Source: a bacterium (GTDB lineage: Bacteria; Vulcanimicrobiota; Vulcanimicrobiia; Vulcanimicrobiales; SCRA01). From it: DNA of 9,662 nt. The position numbers and the translations under genes are program-made. Below are positions 1 to 5,034 of this stretch, one piece after another (positions within the stretch are counted from its first letter, which is position 1; every line of letters begins with the position of its first letter). The stretch covers positions 1-9,662 of the forward strand of contig JAGWST010000271.1 in the NCBI GenBank assembly GCA_028869325.1. The letters are read 5' to 3'. The notes beneath the pieces are model-generated. The model made no database searches, was not told the origin of the DNA, and worked only from the letters and a program-made list of their open reading frames with translations.

Positions 1-210
1 CCCGCTCGCTGCGCTGCGCTCCGCTCGTGGGGACCCCGATGCTTGAAACGTTCCGGCGCACTCGCGCCGGATTGCACCACAGGCTCCGATGCTCATGCCG
101 CCCGTTCCCCGCTCGCTGCGCTGCGCTCCGCTCGTGGGGACCCCGATGCTTGAAACGTTCCGGCGCACTCGCGCCGGATTGCACCACAGGCTCCGATGCT
201 CATGCCGCCC
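1..210. repeat. Two perfect tandem copies of a ~107-bp GC-rich repeat
   Basis: Positions 1-103 and 108-210 are identical over all 103 bases, with GTTC (104-107) between them, giving a 107-bp period. Each unit contains a perfect hairpin, CCGGCGC-ACTC-GCGCCGG (53-70 and 160-177), the octamer CCGATGCT twice (36-43 and 86-93 in copy 1), and a purine/pyrimidine-skewed GC block at its start. The period is not a multiple of three, so it does not encode a repeated peptide in one frame. The second copy runs into the fabH 3' end. The window starts inside the array, so the true copy number is unknown. It could be an intergenic palindromic element family, a recent duplication, or an assembly artefact at a contig edge. 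Confidence 0.9.
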
Positions 211-1186
211 ACCGCCAGGCCACCGCACCCCAAGAGAGGCCGCCGCCGAAGGCGACGAAGACGATCACGTCGTCCTGTTTTAGGCGCCCATCGGAGTCCA
301 GCTCGGCGAGCGCAAGCGGGATCGATGCCGACGAGGTATTGCCATACTCGGCGATGTTGACCACCACTTTCTCCGCCGGAACCTTGAGGTACTTGGTCGC
401 CGAGTCGATGATACGCAGGTTGGCTTGGTGCGGGATCAGGTACGCCATGTCGTCGGGCGTCAAGTGCGCCTTCTGCAGCGCCGTCAAAGACGAGTCCACC
501 ATCTTGGAGACGGCGAACTTGAAGACTTCTTTGCCCGCCATGTGGATGTAGTGCTGGTGCTCCTCGATGGTCTGCGCCGTGGCGGGATTGCGTGAGCCGC
601 CGCCGGGTTGGAAGAGCACGTCGGGGTTACTGCCGTCGGCACCCAGTGAGGAGCCCAGGAAGCAGTCCTCGCTGCTGCCCTCGAGAATGATGGCGCCCGC
701 GCCGTCGCCGAAGAGCACGCACGTCGCGCGATCCGTGTAGTCGGTGATCTTCGAGAGCGACTCGGCGCCGATCAGCATCACGCGGTTGTAGACGCCGCTG
801 CGTACCAGCCCGGCGGCCACGGTCAAACCGTAGACGAAACCCGAACAGGCGATGCTGATGTCGAATGCGGCCTTTCCGGTAGCCCCCAGGCGATTGGCCA
901 CCAGACACGCCGTGGCGGGGAACAAGAAATCCGGGGTCACGGTCGCAACCACGAAGGCGTCGATCTGACCGGCATCCAGGCCCGCGCGCGCGAGAGCGCG
1001 CTTCGCGGCCTCGACGGCGAGGTCCGACGTCGCTTGGTCCTCGGCGACGATGTGCCGCCGTTTCATTCCCGTCCGGCTGGAGATCCACTCGTCATTGGTA
1101 TCGACGAGCTTGGCCAAGTCTTCGTTGGTGAGGATTCTCTCCGGCGCGTAGCTGCCGACGCCGACGATACGGACCCCTTGCTGCAC
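200..1186 (-). CDS. fabH: Beta-ketoacyl-ACP synthase III (KAS III)
   Basis: FabH condenses an acyl-CoA primer with malonyl-ACP to start type II fatty-acid synthesis in the cytoplasm. The 328-residue product has the usual family length. The thiolase-fold catalytic triad is intact: Cys114 in SIACSGF, His253 in IPHQAN and Asn283 in AEYGNTSSASIP. The typical N-terminus (GVGSYAPERILTNEDL, NDEWISSRTG) and C-terminus (FGGGLSWGAVAWRW) are present. The start is GTG at 1184-1186, chosen because an AGGAG ribosome-binding site lies 8 bases upstream and the family N-terminus fits. It lies 11 bases downstream of rpmF, in the yceD-rpmF-fabH operon. The last two Ala codons and TGA come from the 107-bp repeat; the family usually ends at or near the Trp, so function should be unaffected. 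Confidence 0.96.
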   Translation of the reverse strand: MQQGVRIVGVGSYAPERILTNEDLAKLVDTNDEWISSRTGMKRRHIVAEDQATSDLAVEAAKRALARAGLDAGQIDAFVVATVTPDFLFPATACLVANRLGATGKAAFDISIACSGFVYGLTVAAGLVRSGVYNRVMLIGAESLSKITDYTDRATCVLFGDGAGAIILEGSSEDCFLGSSLGADGSNPDVLFQPGGGSRNPATAQTIEEHQHYIHMAGKEVFKFAVSKMVDSSLTALQKAHLTPDDMAYLIPHQANLRIIDSATKYLKVPAEKVVVNIAEYGNTSSASIPLALAELDSDGRLKQDDVIVFVAFGGGLSWGAVAWRWAA

Positions 1187-1188
1187 GC

Positions 1189-1200
1189 TAGGAGCTCCTA
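1189..1200 (-). promoter_or_regulatory. Palindromic Shine-Dalgarno of fabH overlapping the rpmF stop
   Basis: TAGGAGCTCCTA is a perfect 12-bp palindrome. Read on the minus strand, its first TAG is the rpmF stop codon and its AGGAG is the fabH ribosome-binding site, 8 bases before the GTG start. In RNA the ends could form a 4-bp stem with an AGCT loop. The arrangement suggests translational coupling of rpmF and fabH; that role is inferred. Confidence 0.6.
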
Positions 1201-1401
1201 TCGGCTCGCGCCCGCGCTCTCGTCCACCGGCTCAACGGCCAGACGGCCGCCGTAGTAGCCGCAGTTCGAGCACACGAAGTGCTCTCGCTTGGGCTGATGA
1301 CAGTGCGAACACTCGACCAGCGCCACCGCGTTCAGCTTCCAGTTGGCCGCACGACGCGAGCGCGTCTTCGAGCGCGGAGTCTTCCATTTAGGATTGGCCA
1401 T
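1198..1401 (-). CDS. rpmF: 50S ribosomal protein L32
   Basis: This 67-residue protein is the large-subunit ribosomal protein bL32. The start MANPKWKTPRSKTRSRRA and the WKLNAVALVEC core match the family. A complete zinc ribbon is visible: Cys31-X2-Cys34 (CSHC) and Cys44-X2-Cys47 (CSNC), followed by GYYGGR. The open frame extends 17 codons further upstream, but the ATG at 1399-1401 is chosen because the family always starts at MA-P-K and a GAGGAAGAAG ribosome-binding stretch precedes it. The first 14 bases overlap the end of yceD, so the two are probably translationally coupled. The C-terminal tail after the ribbon (AVEPVDESAGASR) is somewhat long and acidic compared with common L32 proteins. 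Confidence 0.97.
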   Translation of the reverse strand: MANPKWKTPRSKTRSRRAANWKLNAVALVECSHCHQPKREHFVCSNCGYYGGRLAVEPVDESAGASR

Positions 1402-1855
1402 CGTCTTCTTCCTCAGTACAGGCGCACGCGCCCTCGTTGCGGTTCGCACCACATTGCGGGCAGAGGCCCGCGCAATCTTCCCTGCAGAGGAGCCGCAACG
1501 GCAGCGCCGCGTCGACGGCCTGCCGCACGAGATCCCCTACGTCCAACATCGTGCCGTGGAGAACGTTCTCCAATGCCAGCGGGTCGCGTTGCCCTTCGCT
1601 CCCCGGCACGATCGCCTCGTCGACCTCGTCCTCGAGGTCGAGCGCTACCGGCGCCAGGCACCGCGAGCAACTCCCTTCGCCCCGCACGCGGACCTGCCCC
1701 CGCAGGAGCAACCCGCGCGCCGCACGCGTCACGCTGAGGTCGACCTCCGCGGGTTGCGGAAAGGTCACGTCCTCGAACGCCCCCACGGGCACCCGCCCGC
1801 TTACCGGAAGTTCCCTGAGCTGTCCGGCGAGTACCGAACCGACGTCGATCTTCAC
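1388..1855 (-). CDS. yceD: DUF177 / YceD family protein
   Basis: DUF177 proteins are nearly always encoded just before rpmF and are linked to 23S rRNA or large-subunit maturation; the exact reaction is not settled. The 155-residue product has the diagnostic C-terminal half: Cys63-X2-Cys66 (CSRC), then MLDVGDLVRQAVDAALPL and the Cys cluster LCREDCAGLCPQCG (Cys124, 128, 132, 135), ending in CAC (144, 146). These Cys pairs probably bind zinc. The start is GTG at 1853-1855, giving MKIDVGSVLAG, which matches the family N-terminus. An in-frame ATG at 1916-1918 overlaps the promoter -10 hexamer and so cannot lie on that transcript. The 14-base overlap with rpmF supports one operon. Confidence 0.9.
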   Translation of the reverse strand: MKIDVGSVLAGQLRELPVSGRVPVGAFEDVTFPQPAEVDLSVTRAARGLLLRGQVRVRGEGSCSRCLAPVALDLEDEVDEAIVPGSEGQRDPLALENVLHGTMLDVGDLVRQAVDAALPLRLLCREDCAGLCPQCGANRNEGACACTEEEDDGQS

Positions 1856-1916
1856 GTAGAGGAGTCCATGACACGCGACGAGAGTCCCAGGCGCGGGACC
1901 CTCGAGAACAACCCCC

Positions 1917-1945
1917 ATTGTAGCGGGCAGGCCCAGGGGTGTCAA
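1917..1945 (-). promoter_or_regulatory. Sigma-70 type promoter of the yceD-rpmF-fabH operon
   Basis: On the minus strand a perfect -35 TTGACA (1940-1945) is followed by a 17-base spacer and -10 TACAAT (1917-1922). The expected transcription start is near 1910, giving a 5' leader of about 55 bases before the GTG of yceD. A 5-bp inverted repeat, GGGGT-GTCAA-ACCCC (1936-1950), covers the -35 and could be an operator, though this is speculative. Confidence 0.8.
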
Positions 1946-2044
1946 ACCCCCGCCCCCCTTTCCGCCGGCCGCCCCCACGTGATCTATCCAGTACAGGGAA
2001 GACTCTCCCCTCTCCCACCCGCACCCCGTGAAAGGAATGCACCC

Positions 2045-2467
2045 ATGTCACTCTTCGGCGGCCTCTTCAATGCGCTGGGGGGCGTCGCGCGGATCGCCGG
2101 GCCGATCATGACGCTCAACCCGATCACCGCGCCGCTCGGCCTCGAGCTCAGCACGGCCGGGTCGGTCGCGGGTATGCTGGGGCACGGCTCCACGATCCCG
2201 CCCGGCAGCCCCTTCTTCCCCGGCGACATCCAGAACGGCATGTTGGACGTGGGCATGCAGACGTTCATGGCAAGCCAGGGCGCCCTCTTTCAGCAGCAGC
2301 TCAACTTCCAGAACGCGATGTCGTGGCGCTCGTCGATGTTCGACCAGGTCATGGATGAGCGGAGCGAGTCCATGCGAGAGCAGAACACGATCCGCGACAT
2401 CGAGCTCGAACAGCGCAAAGCGGACAATCAAGCGACGAAGAAGTTCATCCAGTCGATCACCGAATAG
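2045..2467 (+). CDS. Hypothetical protein, Gly-rich hydrophobic N-terminus and helical C-terminus
   Basis: I do not recognise this 140-residue protein. The ATG at 2045 has an AAAGGA ribosome-binding site 8 bases upstream. Residues 1-48 are hydrophobic and rich in Gly, Ala and Pro (FGGLFNALGGVARIAGP, then a second apolar stretch near 37-46) with almost no charge. Residues 51-60 are a Pro-rich linker (IPPGSPFFPG). Residues 62-140 are rich in Met, Gln and charged residues and look like long helices, with no Cys. This layout (membrane-active start plus helical tail) recalls translocon or pilot-type structural proteins, but only in shape. There is no signal peptidase site. The gene is followed 58 bases later by another small gene in the same direction. 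Confidence 0.75.
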   Translation: MSLFGGLFNALGGVARIAGPIMTLNPITAPLGLELSTAGSVAGMLGHGSTIPPGSPFFPGDIQNGMLDVGMQTFMASQGALFQQQLNFQNAMSWRSSMFDQVMDERSESMREQNTIRDIELEQRKADNQATKKFIQSITE

Positions 2468-2472
2468 CACGG

Positions 2473-2500
2473 CGCCGCGCGCGCCAGCGCGCATGCGGCG
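2473..2500 (+). other. Strong intergenic hairpin between two small genes
   Basis: The stem is CGCCGC-GCGCG, the loop CCAG, and the return CGCGC-AT-GCGGCG, giving 11 base pairs with a 2-base AT bulge and all-GC pairing. It begins 6 bases after the stop of the 140-residue gene and ends 25 bases before the next GTG. No T-run follows. It could be a partial terminator or a 3'-end RNA stabiliser that sets different levels for the two products. Confidence 0.65.
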
Positions 2501-2525
2501 TACCCCCACGTAAGGAAGCGACGAC

Positions 2526-2756
2526 GTGATTCCACGCATCGAGCAGAGTACGACAACGCGCCGCCCCGCGCGCTCCGCAGGAGCCGCGAGCGGCGACGCG
2601 GCCGACGATGCGGTCAACCGGCGTAGCGTGGCGTTCGACGACACGGTCAAGCTGCGGGCGGAGATTCTGCGCGAAGTCGACGTTCTCGATCAGCTCTCCG
2701 TCGAGATCGCCAAACGCGACGATGCGCTCCTGCGCAAGTACATCGAAATGATTTGA
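2526..2756 (+). CDS. Hypothetical small helical protein
   Basis: I do not recognise this 76-residue protein. The start is GTG at 2526 with an AAGGAAG ribosome-binding site about 8 bases upstream. Residues 1-35 are polar, rich in Arg, Ala, Ser and Thr, and probably disordered. Residues 38-76 (from FDDTVKLRAEILREVDVLDQ on) carry a heptad-like spacing of Leu, Ile and Val and should form one amphipathic or coiled-coil helix. No signal peptide, membrane segment or Cys is present. It is probably co-transcribed with the preceding 140-residue gene, separated by a strong hairpin, and is followed 2 bases after its stop by a terminator hairpin. A partner or assembly role with the upstream protein is an inference from the pairing. 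Confidence 0.65.
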   Translation: MIPRIEQSTTTRRPARSAGAASGDAADDAVNRRSVAFDDTVKLRAEILREVDVLDQLSVEIAKRDDALLRKYIEMI

Positions 2757-2758
2757 AA

Positions 2759-2783
2759 CGCTAGGGTGCAGCGCGCCCTAGCG
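2759..2783 (+). terminator. Hairpin terminator of the two-gene small-protein unit
   Basis: CGCTAGGGTGC-AGC-GCGCCCTAGCG forms an 11-bp stem (one G-T wobble) with a 3-base loop, starting 2 bases after the stop codon. There is no T-run afterwards, so termination may not be fully intrinsic. It lies 4 bases before the -35 of the tRNA promoter and so insulates the two units. Confidence 0.65.
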
Positions 2784-2787
2784 GGCG

Positions 2788-2817
2788 TTGACAGGCGGAA
2801 AAGGACCGTGGTAGATT
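2788..2817 (+). promoter_or_regulatory. Promoter of the tRNA cluster
   Basis: A perfect -35 TTGACA (2788-2793), an 18-base spacer and -10 TAGATT (2812-2817) lie just before the first tRNA. The predicted transcription start is near 2824, about 11 bases upstream of the mature tRNA-Ile 5' end. No other promoter is seen between the tRNAs, so all three are likely processed from one transcript. Confidence 0.75.
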
Positions 2818-2834
2818 TACTTGTCCGTCGGTGG

Positions 2835-2912
<78 letters not shown>

Positions 2913-2926
2913 TTCCCGCCTGCATC

Positions 2927-3002
2927 GGGCCTGTAGCTCAGCTGGTAGAGCACCTGCTTTGCAAGCAGGGGGTCCGCGGTTCGAGCCCGCGCAGGTCCAC
3001 CA
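2927..3002 (+). tRNA. tRNA-Ala (TGC)
   Basis: Acceptor GGGCCTG pairs with CAGGTCC, including the G3-U70 pair that is the alanine identity element. The anticodon arm is CCTGC-TTTGCAA-GCAGG with anticodon TGC. The T-arm has the TTCGAGC loop. Discriminator A and an encoded CCA are present. It follows tRNA-Ile by 14 bases. Confidence 0.97.
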
Positions 3003-3009
3003 TGGCCAC

Positions 3010-3085
3010 GGGGATGTAGCTCAGTTGGTAGAGCATCGCGCTGGCAGCGCGAGGGTCAGGGGTTCGAGTCCCCTCATCTCCACCA
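3010..3085 (+). tRNA. tRNA-Ala (GGC)
   Basis: Acceptor GGGGATG pairs with CATCTCC with G3-U70, the alanine identity pair. The anticodon arm is TCGCG-CTGGCAG-CGCGA; the 7-base loop places anticodon GGC, reading GCC/GCU. The T-arm is AGGGG-TTCGAGT-CCCCT. CCA is encoded. It lies 7 bases after tRNA-Ala(TGC), and its 3' end is 11 bases from the stop of the convergent transporter gene. Confidence 0.95.
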
Positions 3086-3096
3086 CCGTCTTCTCT

Positions 3097-4002
3097 TCAA
3101 GCGACCACCTCATCGGCCGCCTGGCGCCCGGCGGCCCCAAGCGGCACCGCCGTCGGTATCGCGCGCTTGCGCCGGTGATCGCAGGCGATCGCCCAACCGG
3201 CGAAGAGCATGAGGGCTCCACCGGCCGCCTGGAGCGCTCCAAGGTGCTCCCCGAGGACGAGATAGCCAAACAGCGTCGCGACCAACGGCTCCATCCCGAA
3301 GACGACCGCGGCCGAGATCGGGCTGATCGTGCGCTGTCCGTGAGCCGCCAGCACGAAAGCCCCCAGTGACGCCGCCGTGCCGAGGTAGAGCGTCCCGAGC
3401 CATGCCACACCGCTCTGCGGCGCGAAGCCCTCGCGGCCGAGGACGGCGCCTGCGGCGCAGATGACGGCGACGACGGCGGCCTGAATGACCATCAACACCA
3501 GCGACCGCCCGTGGCGCACGGCCATCTTGGTGGCGATGATCGCCAGCGCCGCCGTTACCGCGGTGCCGACGGTCCAGACATCGCCTGGGACGATACGGTC
3601 CAGCGGCCAGCGCACGGTCAGCAGAAGCGTGCCGCTCAGCGCCGCCACGCTTGTCAGCGCCTCCACACGCCGCGGCACGAGGCCCATCGCAAAGAATGCG
3701 ACAACCGGCACCAGGGCGATGTAGCCGGCGCAGATGAAGGCGCTCTTCGAAGCGGTCGTCGTCTCCAGGCCGATCGTATTGGTGATCTGCATCGCCGCCG
3801 CGATGGCGCCTAACGCCAAGCCCCAGCGCCACTCGCCCCGCGTCGGGCGCCAGCGCAGGCCCATCAACACCAGCGCGCCGAGCAGCGCGGCGACGATAAA
3901 ACGGTCGGCCAGCAGCGTCCAAGGACCGGTGGTGGCCAGCACGGCGCGGATCACCACGAATGTCGTGCCAAAGATGAGCGTTGCAAGCGCGATCGCGAGC
4001 AT
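3097..4002 (-). CDS. EamA / DMT-superfamily transporter
   Basis: This 301-residue inner-membrane protein has the 10-helix, two-repeat build of the drug/metabolite transporter superfamily. The first EamA repeat spans about residues 1-130 (start LIFGTTFVVIRAVL, then TTTASKSAFICAGYIALVPV), and the second about 145-272, with the typical FGMEPLVATLFGYLVLGE near 235-252. The substrate cannot be read from sequence; relatives export amino acids, nucleobases or other small metabolites. A roughly 30-residue Arg/Ala-rich cytoplasmic tail follows the last helix. The ATG at 4002 is the only start available, because an in-frame stop lies 18 bases upstream. No Shine-Dalgarno is visible, so a very short leader is likely. 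It diverges from rnpB and converges on the tRNA cluster. Confidence 0.88.
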   Translation of the reverse strand: MLAIALATLIFGTTFVVIRAVLATTGPWTLLADRFIVAALLGALVLMGLRWRPTRGEWRWGLALGAIAAAMQITNTIGLETTTASKSAFICAGYIALVPVVAFFAMGLVPRRVEALTSVAALSGTLLLTVRWPLDRIVPGDVWTVGTAVTAALAIIATKMAVRHGRSLVLMVIQAAVVAVICAAGAVLGREGFAPQSGVAWLGTLYLGTAASLGAFVLAAHGQRTISPISAAVVFGMEPLVATLFGYLVLGEHLGALQAAGGALMLFAGWAIACDHRRKRAIPTAVPLGAAGRQAADEVVA

Positions 4003-4015
4003 GCGAGCATCGCCG

Positions 4016-4024
4016 TGTTATAGT
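4016..4024 (+). promoter_or_regulatory. Extended -10 promoter of rnpB
   Basis: TGT-TATAGT matches the extended -10 form (TGn before a TATAAT-like hexamer at 4019-4024). No good -35 is found at 16-18 bases upstream, as is usual for extended -10 promoters. The predicted start near 4030 agrees with the 5' end of the RNase P RNA. Confidence 0.6.
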
Positions 4025-4048
4025 AAGGTGGGGCGCATGCCGGGCCAA
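4020..4048 (-). promoter_or_regulatory. Possible promoter of the EamA gene inside the rnpB 5' end
   Basis: On the minus strand TTGGCC (4043-4048), a 17-base spacer and TACTAT (4020-4025) make a weak sigma-70-like match. It would start transcription about 10 bases before the ATG, fitting the lack of a ribosome-binding site. Its -10 shares bases with the divergent rnpB -10. Confidence 0.3.
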
Positions 4049-4386
4049 CGCACCGCAAGGTGAGGAAAGTCCGGGCTTCGCAGGGCAGGGTGCAGGATAA
4101 CGTCCTGTCGGGGAGACCCGAAGGAAAGTGCCACAGAAACATACCGCCCGCGTTCGTCGCGGGTAAGGGTGAAATCGTGAGGTAAGAGCTCACGGCGGGC
4201 CCCGTGAGGAGGCCCGTGGGTAAACCCCACCCGAAGCAAGACCGGCAGAATGGCTCCATCCGGGGCCCGGGTTGCCCGCCCGCACTGCCCACGTCGCATC
4301 AGGCGGCCGGTGACGGTCACCGCAGAGAGATGCTGGCCGCCGACCTCGGTCGGTACAGAACCCGGCTTACAGGCATGCCTACCCCC
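4028..4386 (+). ncRNA. rnpB: RNase P RNA (bacterial type A)
   Basis: This is the catalytic RNA that trims the 5' leaders of tRNA precursors. All conserved blocks appear in order: GAGGAAAGTCCGGGCT (4062-4077), ACAGAAACATACCGCC (4133-4148), GGTAAGGGTGAAA and GGTAAGAGCTCAC (from 4160), GGTAAACCCCACCCGAAGC (from 4219), an AGAGATGCTGG block (4326 onward) and ACAGAACCCGGCTTACAGG (4355-4373). The P1 helix closes the molecule by pairing GCATGCC (4035-4041) with GGCATGC (4372-4378). Exact ends are uncertain by a few bases. It lies about 950 bases from a tRNA cluster it would process. Confidence 0.97.
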
Positions 4387-4390
4387 ATGC

Positions 4391-4420
4391 GGAGCGCCCC
4401 GGGATCCCTGGAAGCGCTCC
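4391..4420 (+). terminator. Possible hairpin terminator or processing stem after rnpB
   Basis: GGAGCGC (4391-4397) and GCGCTCC (4414-4420) are perfect inverted repeats, with a GGGATCCC palindrome in the 16-base loop. There is no T-run. It sits just after the P1 helix, so it may end or help process rnpB transcripts. Confidence 0.35.
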
Positions 4421-4459
4421 GCGTACACCTGCAACTTTGCGGGCCAGAGGGGCATCCTA

Positions 4460-4480
4460 TGCTACAATGGCCCCGGGGCC
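4460..4480 (+). promoter_or_regulatory. Extended -10 promoter of the DUF1858 gene, with palindrome at the start site
   Basis: TGC-TACAAT (-10 at 4463-4468) is an extended -10 motif with no clear -35. It is immediately followed by the perfect 12-bp palindrome GGCCCCGGGGCC (4469-4480), which covers the predicted transcription start near 4475. The leader to the GTG start would be about 50 bases. Confidence 0.5.
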
Positions 4481-4525
4481 GCGCCCGCACGAACCCACAT
4501 CGCGGAGAGGAAGAGGTTCTAGCCC

Positions 4526-4927
4526 GTGTCAGCCACGTTGTTCAATCCCGAGATGACCGTCGAGCAGGCCTTCAAGGTCCACGCCGGCGCGCGCCGCGTC
4601 TTCGCACGCTACCACTTGGGCGGTTGCTCGCACTGCGCGATCTCGGAGACCCACAGGATCGGCCAGGTCGCCGAGGACTACGGCATCCCGCTCGAGCTTT
4701 TGCTCTCCGATCTCAACAAGCTCGGCGAGCAACCGCTGCTGAAGGTCGGCGATCGCGTGCGCATCCCCGATCAGATTCGCTCCAAAGTTCCGGAGCTAGC
4801 CAACGTTGCCGAGGTCGGCGAGGTCACCGGCGAGGAGAACGGCGCCTACACCGTCGAGTTCGGCGAGGTGCGCCTGCAGGGGCTGGCGGAGGATTTCTTG
4901 CCGGTCAAGGAGGGCGTCCGCGCCTAA
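4526..4927 (+). CDS. DUF1858 redox-disulfide domain protein with C-terminal SH3-like region
   Basis: The N-terminal 65 or so residues match the DUF1858 / hybrid-cluster-protein-associated redox disulfide domain: TVEQAFKVHAGARRVFARY, then the paired cysteines GGCSHCAIS (Cys34, Cys37), followed by IGQVAEDYGIPLELLLSDLN. This domain is thought to act in redox chemistry or metal handling, but no reaction is established. Residues 72-127 (LLKVGDRVRIPDQI, VGEVTGEENGAYTVEFGEVR) look like a small beta-barrel of the SH3/KOW type, making a two-domain protein of 133 residues rather than the usual lone domain. The start is GTG at 4526, with a GAGAGGAAGAGG ribosome-binding stretch about 9 bases upstream. 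It stands alone between rnpB and a convergent gene. The SH3-like call is by pattern only. Confidence 0.8.
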   Translation: MSATLFNPEMTVEQAFKVHAGARRVFARYHLGGCSHCAISETHRIGQVAEDYGIPLELLLSDLNKLGEQPLLKVGDRVRIPDQIRSKVPELANVAEVGEVTGEENGAYTVEFGEVRLQGLAEDFLPVKEGVRA

Positions 4928-4954
4928 TTCCGCGCCCCTCCGTCGAAGGACCTA

Positions 4955-4985
4955 AGGAGGCAGCCCCGGCACGGGGTTGCCTCTT
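4955..4985. terminator. Strong hairpin between convergent genes, likely bidirectional terminator
   Basis: AGGAGGCAGCCCC (4955-4967), loop GGCAC and GGGGTTGCCTCTT (4973-4985) form a 13-bp stem with two G-T wobbles. It lies in the 107-base gap between the DUF1858 gene (plus) and the DUF2203 gene (minus), both ending toward it. T-runs are short on both sides. Confidence 0.6.
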
Positions 4986-5034
4986 CCGTTGGTCCACGCA
5001 CGGCGAAGCGGAGCGAGTGGGGCCTCGCGACGAA

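Noticed and set aside
1..210. CRISPR array
   Set aside because: The repeats are 103 bases long with a 4-base gap; CRISPR repeats are about 24-48 bases with variable spacers of similar length.
1916..1918. ATG as the yceD start
   Set aside because: It overlaps the -10 hexamer TACAAT of the operon promoter, and the family N-terminus begins at the GTG at 1853-1855 (MKIDV).
1343..2044. Upstream extension of the 140-residue gene into a 374-residue protein
   Set aside because: That part is antisense to yceD and rpmF, has an Arg/Pro-rich composition typical of a shadow frame, and a good ribosome-binding site marks the ATG at 2045.
2045..2756. Phage pilot/minor protein or type III secretion needle pair
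   Set aside because: Size and helical character are loosely similar, but no diagnostic motif is present and no other phage or secretion genes are nearby.
4953..4960. TAAGGAGG as a ribosome-binding site for an unseen small gene
   Set aside because: No ATG or GTG occurs at a suitable distance, and the bases form one arm of the 4955-4985 hairpin.
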